A stretch of DNA of 25,654 nucleotides from JBQTKD01 sp052389435 (GTDB lineage: Bacteria; Actinomycetota; Actinomycetes; Sporichthyales; Sporichthyaceae): NCBI GenBank assembly GCA_052389435.1, contig JBQTIB010000101.1, forward strand, positions 1 to 25,654. Reading direction: 5' to 3'. Under the pieces are notes generated by a model. It did no database searches, was not told the DNA's origin, and saw only the letters and a list, made by a program, of their open reading frames with translations. Numbering within the stretch: position 1 is the first letter of the stretch; each line of letters starts with the position of its first letter. A program made the position numbers and the translations under genes. Below, piece by piece: positions 1 to 7,640 of this stretch.

Positions 1-5
1 ACAGG

Positions 6-24
6 CGGGGGGCTCCGCCCCCCG
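6..24 (-). terminator. GC-only hairpin after the aminotransferase gene
   Basis: A perfect 8-bp inverted repeat, CGGGGGGC at 6-13 and GCCCCCCG at 17-24 with a 3-nt loop, lies 19 bp past the stop codon of the minus-strand aminotransferase gene. There is no T-run on either side, so it is either a U-less actinobacterial-type terminator or a simple 3'-end stabiliser. The gene beyond the left edge of the window is not visible. Confidence 0.4.
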
Positions 25-42
25 ACGACCCCCCGAGATGCC

Positions 43-1206
43 TCAGGCTGACCGCAGCGCCTCCAACCGCCCGAGCGCCTGGGAGAGGACCTCGGGGCGC
101 TTGCAGAAGGCCCAGCGGACGAGGCTCCGACCTGCCGCCTTGTCGTCGTAGAAGACCTGGTGGGGGATCGCCACGACGCCGGCGAGCGCGGGTAGCCGCC
201 GGCAGAACTCGATGCCGTCGTGGAAACCCAGGGACGCCACGTCGGTGGTCAGGAAGTAGGTGCCCTCGGGTCGGTAGACGGTGAAGCCGAGCTCGGCCAG
301 GCCCGCGCCGAGCAGGTCTCGCTTGGCCCGCAGGTCCGCGCGGAAGTCCTCGAAGTAGGAGTCGGGCAGGGCCAGGGCCTGGGCGATCGCGGGCTGGAAC
401 GGCGCGCCGGACACGTAGGTGAGGAACTGCTTGGCGGTGCGGACCGCGGCCAGCAGGTCCGGGGGCGCGCACGCCCAGCCGATCTTCCAGCCGGTGAAGG
501 AGAACGTCTTGCCCGCCGAGGAGATCCGCACGGTCCGCTCGCGCATCCCCGGCAGCGTCGCGATCGACACGTGCGGAACGTCGAAGGTCAGGTGTTCGTA
601 GACCTCGTCGGAGATCACCACGAGGTCGTGTTCGAGCGCCACCGCGGCGATCGCGGCGAGCTCCTCGGCGTTGAGGACCGCGCCCGTCGGGTTGTGCGGG
701 GAGTTCAGCAGGATCACCCGGGTGGCAGGGGTGACGGCGCGGCGGAAGGCGTCGAGATCGAGCCGGAAGTCCGGCGCGCGCAGGGTCACCGGAACGCGGA
801 TGCCGCCCGCCATCGCGATGTTCGCGACGTAGGAGTCGTAGTACGGCTCGAGCGCGATCACCTCGTCCCCGACCTCGACCAGGCCGAGCACCGCTGCGGC
901 GATGGCCTCGGTCGCTCCGGTGGTCACCAGTACCTCGGTGTCCGGGTCGTAGTGCAGGTTCTGGAAGCGGGTCCCGTGCGCGGCGATCGCCTGGCGAAGC
1001 TCAGGGATGCCCGGACCCGGCGGGTACTGGTTGGCGCCGCCGCGCAGGGCGGTCACGGCCGCCTCGGCGATCTCGCTCGGCCCGTCGGTGTCGGGGAAGC
1101 CCTGGCCGAGGTTGATCGATCCGGTCGCCACGGCGAGCGCCGACATTTCGGCGAAGATCGTGGTCCCGAGCCCGTGCAGTCGCCGAGCCATGCGCGAGTT
1201 GTCCAT
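43..1206 (-). CDS. PLP-dependent class I/II aminotransferase (DapC/KAT-like)
   Basis: A 387-residue fold-type I aminotransferase that uses pyridoxal phosphate to move an amino group between an amino acid and a 2-oxo acid in the cytoplasm. The N-terminal INLGQGFPD motif, the GGANQYPPGPG substrate loop, the SPHNPTG motif, the SDEVYEH motif and the PLP lysine K233 in SSAGKTFSFTGWK are all present and in family order. The length is normal. This subgroup contains N-succinyldiaminopimelate aminotransferases, kynurenine aminotransferases and methionine aminotransferases; the sequence alone does not separate them. The start chosen is ATG at 1206, which lies 8 nt after a TAGGCT -10 element, so the message may be leaderless; a longer reading frame reaches 1377 but its extra N-terminus is low-complexity and unlike the family. 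ATG at 1191 is an alternative. The gene diverges from the iron transporter. Confidence 0.9.
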   Translation of the reverse strand: MDNSRMARRLHGLGTTIFAEMSALAVATGSINLGQGFPDTDGPSEIAEAAVTALRGGANQYPPGPGIPELRQAIAAHGTRFQNLHYDPDTEVLVTTGATEAIAAAVLGLVEVGDEVIALEPYYDSYVANIAMAGGIRVPVTLRAPDFRLDLDAFRRAVTPATRVILLNSPHNPTGAVLNAEELAAIAAVALEHDLVVISDEVYEHLTFDVPHVSIATLPGMRERTVRISSAGKTFSFTGWKIGWACAPPDLLAAVRTAKQFLTYVSGAPFQPAIAQALALPDSYFEDFRADLRAKRDLLGAGLAELGFTVYRPEGTYFLTTDVASLGFHDGIEFCRRLPALAGVVAIPHQVFYDDKAAGRSLVRWAFCKRPEVLSQALGRLEALRSA

Positions 1207-1214
1207 GGCCACCG

Positions 1215-1220
1215 AGCCTA
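1215..1220 (-). promoter_or_regulatory. -10 element of the aminotransferase gene
   Basis: TAGGCT on the minus strand fits the actinobacterial TANNNT -10 consensus. Eight nucleotides separate it from the ATG at 1206, so transcription should begin at or next to the start codon, giving a leaderless message. No Shine-Dalgarno sequence is visible here, which agrees. Confidence 0.5.
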
Positions 1221-1259
1221 TTGGCCCTCCGAGCCTGACTCCGGGCGTGAGTCCGGGCG

Positions 1260-1294
1260 GATGACTGTGGGGGATGACAACCCCCACAGTCGTC
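1260..1294. repeat. Long inverted repeat between divergent genes
   Basis: GACTGTGGGGG at 1263-1273 and CCCCCACAGTC at 1281-1291 form a perfect 11-bp inverted repeat around a 7-nt centre. With one G-T pair it extends to 14 bp, from 1260 to 1294. It sits about 40-75 bp upstream of the aminotransferase -10 element and about 140 bp before the iron-box promoter, so it may be an operator for one or both genes. A hairpin role in RNA is also possible, but no gene ends here that would need a terminator. Confidence 0.5.
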
Positions 1295-1436
1295 GAACCC
1301 CGCCCTCGTGCCCCTCCGGCCGCACCCGGCGGGTGGCCGCGGCGGTTCCCGCCTGGGGAGGGCGGCCACCAGCGCATCTGTGCGCCGAATGATCCTTTTC
1401 TTGGCCATTTCCGGACGAACCGGTGCCTAGGCTTGG

Positions 1437-1455
1437 CGAGGGTAGGCTCGCCTCA
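1437..1455 (+). promoter_or_regulatory. DtxR/IdeR-like iron box over a -10 element
   Basis: The 19-bp stretch CGAGGGTAGGCTCGCCTCA matches 13 of 19 positions of the IdeR/DtxR consensus TWAGGTWAGSCTWACCTWA, including the central TAGGCT. GGCGAG (1435-1440) and CTCGCC (1447-1452) form an inverted repeat over it. The box covers a TAGGCT -10 candidate at 1443-1448; a second TAGGCT lies at 1428-1433, exactly 15 bp upstream. Placement over the promoter of an iron importer is what repression by an iron-loaded DtxR-family protein needs. Confidence 0.55.
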
Positions 1456-1499
1456 AATTCCGGCCCTCTCGGGGGCCGCCGCCTCACGACGGGACACGC

Positions 1500-2579
1500 A
1501 TGCGTCGCACCGGATTCCTGGCCACCGTGGTGCTCCTCGGGGCCACGCTCGTTGGCTGTGCCGAGAGCTCGAACACGTCCTCGTCCGGATCCGAACCGCT
1601 CGTCCAGACCACGCCGGGCTCGAGCGTCTCGCCCGGGCCGGGGCAGAACGAGGAACTGGTCATCTACTCCGGCCGCCAGGAGCGTCTGGTCGGGCCGATC
1701 ATCGACGCGTTCTCGCGCGAGACGGGCATCAAGGTCTCGGTGCGCTACGGCGACACGGCGCAGTTGGCCGCCCAGCTCATCGAGGAGGGCACCCGCACCG
1801 ACGCGGATGTGTTCTTCTCCCAGGACGGCGGAGCGCTCGGCGCCCTCGACAAGCGCGACCGGCTGTCGCCGATCCCGCAGGAGACGCTGGACAGGGTCCC
1901 CGCGCAGTTCCGGGCCGGGGACGGCAAGTGGATCGGCACCTCTGCACGCTCGCGGGTCATCGTCTACGACCCCAAGCAGCTGACGGAGGATCAGGTTCCC
2001 AACTCGGTGCTGGACCTGACCGACCCGAAGTGGAAGGGCCAGATCGGCATCGCCCCGAACAACGCCTCCTTTCAGTCCTTCGTGACCGCGATGCGGGTGC
2101 TCAAGGGCGAGGAGGGCGCCAAGTCCTGGCTCGAGGGGATCAAGGCCAACGAACCGAAGATCTACGACAACAACATCCTCATTCTCAACGCCGCCGAGCG
2201 CAGCCAGATCAAGGTCGGGCTGATCAACCACTACTACTGGTACGAGCAGGTGGCCGAAGAGGGCATCGAGAAGGTCCCGGCCCGGCTGAAGTTCCTGCCG
2301 AACGGCGACCCGGGTGCGCTGATCAACGTCGCCGGGGCGGCGGTGCTGAACGGCACCAACGCCCCGAACGCCGCCCAGCGCTTCATCTCCTACCTCGTCT
2401 CCGAGAACGCTCAGCGGGAGTTCTCGCTCAAGCTCAAGGAGTACCCGCTGCTGGCCAACGTTCCGCTGCCTCCCGACCTGCCCGCGCTGAACACCCTGCA
2501 GGCCCCCGCGATCAACCTGGCCGACCTCGACACCCTCGACCAGACCCTCGCGCTCCTCGAGGACGTCGGGATCACCTAG
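1500..2579 (+). CDS. Iron(III) ABC transporter substrate-binding lipoprotein
   Basis: A 359-residue FbpA/FutA-type binding protein that captures ferric iron outside the membrane and hands it to the permease encoded next. It is a lipoprotein: a short charged N-terminus and hydrophobic stretch end in a lipobox (LVGC) with C20 as the lipidated residue, followed by a Ser/Thr-rich tether. The mature domain starts near ELVIYSGRQE, as is typical of the family. The paired tyrosines Y245 and Y246 in NHYYWY are at the place of the iron-ligand tyrosines of FbpA. Length is normal. The three genes form one operon: the permease starts 3 bp after this stop codon. Iron control is suggested by the DtxR-like box just upstream. 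Specificity for iron rather than another metal or anion is inferred from the YY pair and the box. Confidence 0.9.
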   Translation: MRRTGFLATVVLLGATLVGCAESSNTSSSGSEPLVQTTPGSSVSPGPGQNEELVIYSGRQERLVGPIIDAFSRETGIKVSVRYGDTAQLAAQLIEEGTRTDADVFFSQDGGALGALDKRDRLSPIPQETLDRVPAQFRAGDGKWIGTSARSRVIVYDPKQLTEDQVPNSVLDLTDPKWKGQIGIAPNNASFQSFVTAMRVLKGEEGAKSWLEGIKANEPKIYDNNILILNAAERSQIKVGLINHYYWYEQVAEEGIEKVPARLKFLPNGDPGALINVAGAAVLNGTNAPNAAQRFISYLVSENAQREFSLKLKEYPLLANVPLPPDLPALNTLQAPAINLADLDTLDQTLALLEDVGIT

Positions 2580-2582
2580 GCC

Positions 2583-4178
2583 TTGGCACTCGACACGACG
2601 ACGACGCCGCCGCCCGGCTTGCCGGCCGGCGGCGTAGTCGTTCGTGCGAGTCGGCCGCGGCTGCCGCTCTACCTGCTGATCCCGGCTCTGGTCTCGGCCG
2701 CGGTCGCCCTGCTGCCGATGCTCTACCTCGCCTACCGGGCGAGTTCTGAGGGCTTCGACGAGGTGATCGAGGTGCTCGGCCGCGAACGGACCGCTCGCCT
2801 CGTGCTGCGCAGCCTTTCCCTCGCCGGGGCGGTGACCCTGGGCTGCCTGGTCCTGGGCACGGGTCTGGCCTGGCTGGTCACCCGCACCCAACTGCCCGGC
2901 CGCGGGTTCTGGGCCGTGGTCGCCGCACTGCCGCTGGCCGTTCCGACCTACGTCGCCGCCTTCGCCTGGATCTCGTACTTCCCCGACTTCGGCGGCTTCA
3001 CCGGGTCGTTCGTCGTGTTGACGCTCTGCTGCTACCCCTACGTCTACCTTCCCGTCGCCGCGACCCTGGAACTGTCCGATCCGGCGCAGGAGGAGGTGGC
3101 GCGGTCCCTGGGCCGAGGCCCGTGGCAGGTGTTTTTCTCCGTGACGCTGCGCCAGATCCGTCCCGCGGCCGCCGCCGGTGGACTGCTGGTGGCGCTCTAC
3201 GTGCTCTCGGACTTCGGTTCCGTCGCGATCCTGCGGTACGACGTCTTCACGCGCGTCATCTTCAACTCCTACCGGGCCAGCTTCGACCCGACGCCGGCGG
3301 CGATCCTCGCCACGCTGCTCGTGGTGATCACCGTCTTCATCGTGTGGGCGGAGGGCCGCAGCCGCGGCCGTGCCGGGTACGCCCGCACCGGTGGCGGCAC
3401 CGCGCGCCCCCATCCGCGAGTGCCGCTCGGCTGGGCGAGCGTCCCGGCTCTCGGCTCGTGCATCGCGATCGCCGTGCTCGCTCTCGGCGTTCCGGGATCG
3501 GCGCTGGTCTACTGGTCGGCGCGTGGCAGTTCGGCCGGCATCGAGTGGGACGACCTGATCGGTGCGGCCGGGCAGACCCTCCTGCTCTCGGGGCTGGGCG
3601 CGACGCTCATCGTCGTGCTGGCCCTTCCGGTGGGCGTGCTCGCCGCTCGTCATCGTGGCCGCATCCCGCGGGCCCTGGAGCAGGCGACCTATGCCGGACA
3701 CGCCCTGCCCGGCATCGTCGTGGCCCTGGCCGTCATCTTTCTGACGGTGCGTTATGCACACGGGATCTACCAGCGCACGCCCGGCCTGCTGCTCGCGTAC
3801 GCGGTGCTGTTCCTGCCGGCTGCGGTCGGTGCGGTGCGGTCGGCCGTCGAGCAGTCCCCGCCGGTGCTCGAGGACGTCGCGAGGGCGTTGGGGCGCAGGC
3901 CGCTCGGCGTGCTGCGCAGCGTGACGCTGCCGTTGGCTGCGCCGGGTGTGGCGGCCGGGGCGGCCCTCGTTTTCCTCACCTGTATGAAGGAACTGCCGGC
4001 CACCATCCTGCTGCGACCGACGGGAGTGGAGACGCTGGCGACCGAGCTCTGGGCGGAGACACAGGTGGGTGCCTACGCGGCGGCCGCGCCGTACGCGGCG
4101 ACGCTGGTGCTCCTCGCCGCCGTTCCTACCTTCCTGCTCGGCCGTTTCACAGGCCGGATCGGCGGAATCCGGCGATGA
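2583..4178 (+). CDS. Iron(III) ABC transporter permease, fused double-domain
   Basis: A 531-residue inner-membrane permease of the FbpB type, in which two copies of the binding-protein-dependent transport domain are fused. Each half has a cluster of hydrophobic helices and a cytoplasmic EAA-like loop: EVARSLGRGPWQVFFSVTL in the first half and DVARALGRRPLGVLRSVTL in the second. These loops contact the ATPase, and their near-identity shows the internal duplication. Length is normal for the fused family. The start is TTG at 2583, directly after the stop of the binding-protein gene, which suggests translational coupling. The 3' end overlaps the ATPase start in an ATGA tetranucleotide. Confidence 0.9.
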   Translation: MALDTTTTPPPGLPAGGVVVRASRPRLPLYLLIPALVSAAVALLPMLYLAYRASSEGFDEVIEVLGRERTARLVLRSLSLAGAVTLGCLVLGTGLAWLVTRTQLPGRGFWAVVAALPLAVPTYVAAFAWISYFPDFGGFTGSFVVLTLCCYPYVYLPVAATLELSDPAQEEVARSLGRGPWQVFFSVTLRQIRPAAAAGGLLVALYVLSDFGSVAILRYDVFTRVIFNSYRASFDPTPAAILATLLVVITVFIVWAEGRSRGRAGYARTGGGTARPHPRVPLGWASVPALGSCIAIAVLALGVPGSALVYWSARGSSAGIEWDDLIGAAGQTLLLSGLGATLIVVLALPVGVLAARHRGRIPRALEQATYAGHALPGIVVALAVIFLTVRYAHGIYQRTPGLLLAYAVLFLPAAVGAVRSAVEQSPPVLEDVARALGRRPLGVLRSVTLPLAAPGVAAGAALVFLTCMKELPATILLRPTGVETLATELWAETQVGAYAAAAPYAATLVLLAAVPTFLLGRFTGRIGGIRR

Positions 4179-5224
4179 GCGAGATGCGAGTGCGAGGCCT
4201 GCACAAGGCCTTCGGCAAGACCCAGGTCCTCACCGGGCTCGATCTATTCGTGGCCGAACGGTCGCTCACCGCCGTGCTCGGCCCGTCCGGCTGCGGCAAG
4301 ACCACCCTGCTGCGGTTGATCGCGGGCTTCGGCGCCCCCGACGCGGGCGAGATCTGGATCGGCGGCACCCGAGTCTCCTGGGCCGGCGGCGGACTCGCTC
4401 CGGAGCGGCGCTCCGTCGGAATCGTGCCGCAGGAGGGGGCGCTGTTCCCGCACCTGAGCGTCGAGCGCAACGTCGCGTTCGGCCTGCGCGGAGCGCAGTG
4501 GCCGCGGAACTCGCGCGGCGCGCGGGTGGGCGAACTGCTCGAACTCGTGGGGCTGGCCGGATACGGCAGGCGGATGCCGCACGAACTCTCCGGCGGGCAA
4601 CAGCAGCGCGTCGCCGTCGCACGCGCCCTCGCCCCGGGACCGGCGCTCGTCCTGCTCGACGAACCGTTCAGCGCGCTGGACAGCGGCCTGCGCGGCTCGG
4701 TGCGCGACGACGTCCGCGCCGCGCTGCGCTTGGCCGGCGCCACCGCCGTGCTCGTCACGCACGACCAGCAGGAGGCGCTGTCGATGGCCGACTCGGTCGC
4801 CGTCGTCCGCGAGGGCCGGGTGGCGCAGGCCGCCGCTCCCGACGTCGTCTACGCCGCGCCGCACGACGCGGGCGTCGCGGCCTTCGTCGGTGCCGCCGTG
4901 CTGTTGCCCGCGAAGATCGTCGACGGCCGGGCCGACTGCGCCCTCGGGCTCCTCGAGGTGCACGCCCCAGACCCCAGCCGCCTGCCGGCCGGTGCGGGCA
5001 CCGTGCTGATCCGCCCCGAGCAGTTGAGCCTCGGCTCGATCTACGAGGGAGCGGCGGGGCGGATCGAAGGCCGGGCCTACCACGGCCACGAGGCGATGGT
5101 GACCGTGAGCCTGGCCGGTGGAGTGACGATTACGGCCCGGGTGCTGGGGAGCAACCGGGCCGAATCGGGGACGGACGTGGGCGTACAGGTAGTCGGGCCG
5201 GTCTGGTTTTACCCCGAGACCTGA
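4175..5224 (+). CDS. Iron(III) ABC transporter ATP-binding protein
   Basis: A 349-residue cytoplasmic ATPase that powers iron import through the neighbouring permease. Walker A is GPSGCGKTT at residues 36-44, the ABC signature LSGGQQQR begins at 138, the Walker B region reads LVLLDEPFSALD, and a switch histidine is present in VLVTHDQQEAL. After the nucleotide-binding domain (about 1-235) there is a C-terminal extension of the TOBE type, as in FbpC and other CUT1/iron importer ATPases. The ATG overlaps the permease stop by 4 bp (ATGA), so the two are almost certainly translated together. The gene ends 7 bp from the convergent DJ-1/PfpI gene, leaving no room for a separate terminator. Confidence 0.92.
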   Translation: MSEMRVRGLHKAFGKTQVLTGLDLFVAERSLTAVLGPSGCGKTTLLRLIAGFGAPDAGEIWIGGTRVSWAGGGLAPERRSVGIVPQEGALFPHLSVERNVAFGLRGAQWPRNSRGARVGELLELVGLAGYGRRMPHELSGGQQQRVAVARALAPGPALVLLDEPFSALDSGLRGSVRDDVRAALRLAGATAVLVTHDQQEALSMADSVAVVREGRVAQAAAPDVVYAAPHDAGVAAFVGAAVLLPAKIVDGRADCALGLLEVHAPDPSRLPAGAGTVLIRPEQLSLGSIYEGAAGRIEGRAYHGHEAMVTVSLAGGVTITARVLGSNRAESGTDVGVQVVGPVWFYPET

Positions 5225-5231
5225 CGGTAGA

Positions 5232-5903
5232 TCAGGAAGTCTTGCCGGCGTAGAAGGCGTTCATGTTCGCGGCCATCGGCCCCACCAGTTCGGCCGCCGC
5301 CTCGACCAGGCCCGGTGCCGCGGTGCGCGGGTGGCCGTTGGGCGCGGCGGGTGCGGGCTCGTACTGCACGACCAACTGCACCAGGCCCGCGGACTCCGGT
5401 CCGCAGGTCTCGTTCAGGAACGTCAGCGCGAAGTCGATGCCCGCGGTCACGCCACCGGCGGTCATGCGGTTGCGGTCGCGGACCACGCGCTCGTCGAGCG
5501 GGGTGACCTGCGGGTAGTTCGCGAAGTACGGCAGGTAGGCCCAATGGGTTGTTGCCCGATAGCCGTCGAGCAGGCCGGCCTCGGCGAGAATCAGGGCGCC
5601 GGTGCAGACCGAGGTGACCCACTCCGCGCGCTCGCCCGCCTTGCGGAACCAGTCCAGCACCGCCGGATCCGACATCGGGCCGGTCACGTCGCCGGCCCCG
5701 CCGACGAGCACGATGTCGACGTCCGGTGCGTTGTGAACGCTGTAGTCGGGCACGATCTTCAGCCCGGTGTCGGTGGTGAGCATGTCCGTGGTGGCGGCGA
5801 CGGTCACCACCTCGAACTCCGGATGCAGCCCGAGCAGTTGGTGCGGGGCGAGCACGTCGAGCATGGTCATCTGCTCGTAGATGAAGGCACCTACACGCTT
5901 CAT
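5232..5903 (-). CDS. DJ-1/PfpI family protein, isonitrile hydratase-like
   Basis: A 223-residue DJ-1/PfpI (glutamine-amidotransferase-like) protein. The nucleophile elbow TSVCTGALIL places the reactive cysteine at C100, and the following ATTHW segment is the hallmark of the isonitrile hydratase branch, enzymes that hydrate isonitriles to N-substituted formamides. The other possibility is a non-enzymatic or glyoxalase-like DJ-1 protein. No signal peptide is seen, so it should be cytoplasmic. The gene starts 25 bp after the stop of a GlxA-type regulator that carries the same domain, and the two probably share a transcript. A purine-rich AGGAGAAACGC precedes the ATG. Confidence 0.82.
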   Translation of the reverse strand: MKRVGAFIYEQMTMLDVLAPHQLLGLHPEFEVVTVAATTDMLTTDTGLKIVPDYSVHNAPDVDIVLVGGAGDVTGPMSDPAVLDWFRKAGERAEWVTSVCTGALILAEAGLLDGYRATTHWAYLPYFANYPQVTPLDERVVRDRNRMTAGGVTAGIDFALTFLNETCGPESAGLVQLVVQYEPAPAAPNGHPRTAAPGLVEAAAELVGPMAANMNAFYAGKTS

Positions 5904-5928
5904 TGCGTTTCTCCTAGCTGGTTGCGGG

Positions 5929-6924
5929 TCAGACGGCGAGATGCAGAGCGGTGGGTTGGGCGCCGAAGCGGCGACGGTACTCGGCTGGACCGATGCCGAG
6001 GGCGGCGGCGAAGGCGCGGCGCATGCCCTGCTGGTTGCCGAAGCCGGCGGCGCGGGCGACCGCCTCGAGATCGCGGCCGTCGGTTTCCAGCAGCCGCCGG
6101 GCGGTCTCCACGCGGATGCGGTCCACGTACCTGCCGGGGGAGACTCCGACCTCGGCGGTGAAGACCCGGGTGAAGTGACGGGGGCTCATGCTGACCCGAG
6201 CCGCCAGCGCCGCGAGGGAGAGGTCCGCGGCGGGATGCTCGGCGACGAACTGCAGCAGGTCCCGCAGCGGCTCGCGCTGGGGAGTCTGAGCCGCCATCTG
6301 TGCGGAGAACTGGGCCTGGTTGCCGGACCGGCGCAGGTAGAGCACGAGCAGCTGTGCGATGGACCGCGCCGTCTCGGCGCCGACGTCGGCCTCGACGAGC
6401 GAAAGCAGCAGGTCGTACCCGGAGGTCACCCCGGCCGAGGTCCAGACGTTTCCGTCCTGCACGTAGATCGGGTCGGCCTCGACCCGCAGTTGCGGGAAGG
6501 AGGCCGCGAACTCGCCGGTCATCAGCCAGTGCGTCGTGCACCGCCGACCCTCGAGCAGTCCCGCTGCGGCGAGGATGAACGAGCCGGTACAGACCCCGAC
6601 GGTCCGCCGTGCCCGCCGAGAGACCTTCGCCACCGCGGCGGCGAGCCCGGGGTCCGCGGCGGCGACTTCGTGGGCGACGGGCCCGCCCACGACCAGCAGG
6701 GTGTCCACAGCGACGCGGGTGGTGCACAGGTTGCGTACCGGTCCCAGCCGCAGGCCGCCCCACAGTTCGACGTCGGCGCCGTCGACGGTGGCGAGCTCGA
6801 CCAGGTAGGGATCGGGCCGCCCCTCGCGCCGGAACAGCTCGTTGGCCATCTCGAGGATGTCGCGGCAGCCGAGCAGCTCCATGCCGAGAGCGCCCGGGTG
6901 GGCGACGATCAGGACCCGCCTCAT
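5929..6924 (-). CDS. GlxA-type transcriptional regulator (DJ-1/PfpI + AraC HTH)
   Basis: A 331-residue regulator with two parts. Residues about 1-190 are a DJ-1/PfpI-like domain with the cysteine elbow GVCTGSFIL (C112) and a CTTHW motif; residues about 225-325 are an AraC/XylS DNA-binding domain with two helix-turn-helix units, the first around LAARVSMSPRHFTRVF and the second around ARAAGFGNQQGMRRAF. In this family the DJ-1 part is thought to sense a small ligand. The downstream gene encodes a stand-alone DJ-1 enzyme, so the regulator probably controls that gene in response to its substrate or product. Its own promoter is a TAGGTT -10 only 6 nt before the ATG. Confidence 0.9.
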   Translation of the reverse strand: MRRVLIVAHPGALGMELLGCRDILEMANELFRREGRPDPYLVELATVDGADVELWGGLRLGPVRNLCTTRVAVDTLLVVGGPVAHEVAAADPGLAAAVAKVSRRARRTVGVCTGSFILAAAGLLEGRRCTTHWLMTGEFAASFPQLRVEADPIYVQDGNVWTSAGVTSGYDLLLSLVEADVGAETARSIAQLLVLYLRRSGNQAQFSAQMAAQTPQREPLRDLLQFVAEHPAADLSLAALAARVSMSPRHFTRVFTAEVGVSPGRYVDRIRVETARRLLETDGRDLEAVARAAGFGNQQGMRRAFAAALGIGPAEYRRRFGAQPTALHLAV

Positions 6925-6930
6925 GGGTCG

Positions 6931-6936
6931 AACCTA
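6931..6936 (-). promoter_or_regulatory. -10 element of the GlxA-type regulator gene
   Basis: Minus-strand GTAGGTT ends 6 nt before the ATG at 6924. The same GTAGGTT heptamer recurs before the PucR-type gene and before enoyl-CoA hydratase 1. The spacing predicts a leaderless or near-leaderless message; no Shine-Dalgarno sequence is visible between element and start. Confidence 0.55.
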
Positions 6937-6991
6937 CGGCTCCGCCTGCGTGGCCACAACGACATCTATCGGTCAGATCCGGCCATCGCGG

Positions 6992-7402
6992 CTAGCCGTC
7001 GCGCAGGGCTCGCTCGAGGCCGATCGGGTCGGCCACCGTGAGGGTGAGCCCGGGAACGCGCAGGCGGCCGCCGGGCAGGATTCCGACCGGGGAGTGGAAG
7101 GTCAGGCACACGCCGGCCTCGGCGTTGGTCCCGAAGGTGGCGCCGCGGTCGGCCAGCGACAACCGCGGGCCAATGGCGCGCCACCAGTGGAACGGACCGG
7201 ACTGGCACACGTGGGCGAGGTTGGTCCGGCGCGTGCGGACGCGATTCACCCCGAAGTGGACGACGATCTGGGCGTCGTCGAGTTCGACCCAGGCGCGTTC
7301 CGGCGTCACCCCGAGGGCCGCGAGGGGGGCGCGGAAGGTGGAGTCGAAGGCGAACTCGAATCGAAGGCCGGTCTGGGCGCGTTCGGCGACGGAGCCAGTC
7401 AT
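6992..7402 (-). CDS. Conserved-looking protein of unknown function
   Basis: A 136-residue soluble protein that I do not recognise. It has no signal peptide or membrane segment. Visible features are a central tryptophan-rich stretch (GPFHWWRAIGP), alternating hydrophobic positions suggestive of beta strands, and a C-terminal VGILPGGRLRVPGLTLTV segment. The start chosen is ATG at 7402; an in-frame upstream start at 7435 would add 11 residues of basic low-complexity sequence. Codon use matches the neighbours. It lies upstream of and on the same strand as the GlxA-type gene, with a 67-bp gap that contains a separate promoter, so it is probably not strictly co-regulated. It diverges from the thiolase. 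Confidence 0.65.
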   Translation of the reverse strand: MTGSVAERAQTGLRFEFAFDSTFRAPLAALGVTPERAWVELDDAQIVVHFGVNRVRTRRTNLAHVCQSGPFHWWRAIGPRLSLADRGATFGTNAEAGVCLTFHSPVGILPGGRLRVPGLTLTVADPIGLERALRDG

Positions 7403-7565
7403 GGCACGTCTGCTACCCGCGAGCGGCACCCACATTCGGCGTCCACGGCGTTGGACGGGCGCGACACGCCTGCCGGGCCTGGGCAGACTTTGCCCGATCG
7501 GCGGGCCTCTACATCAACTTTCCGGCCGATGCTGTGACCCGGTGCACACCTGGCACCCTACTGGC

Positions 7566-7604
7566 TGGTAATGTTGGCATTACCACCCGGTATACCGGGT
7601 AGTA
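7566..7604. promoter_or_regulatory. Promoter with two overlapping operators before the thiolase
   Basis: Two inverted repeats overlap by 5 bp. The first is TGGTAATG-TTGG-CATTACCA at 7566-7585, perfect over 8 bp per arm. The second is the 16-bp palindrome ACCCGGTATACCGGGT at 7585-7600, whose outer flanks TAC (7581-7583) and GTA (7602-7604) also pair. The left arm of the first repeat contains an extended -10 candidate, TGG-TAATGT (7566-7574). A repressor bound to either repeat would cover the promoter. The dyad form fits TetR-, GntR- or MarR-type regulators; which one cannot be read here. Confidence 0.6.
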
Positions 7605-7640
7605 GCACGCTCAGAGTGTCCGCTCCGGAAGGAAAAGAAC

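Noticed and set aside
1218..3761. 847-residue open frame on the minus strand across the iron importer
   Set aside because: It is antisense to two clear genes, has Arg/Gly/Asp-rich low-complexity composition, and arises from high third-position GC of the real genes.
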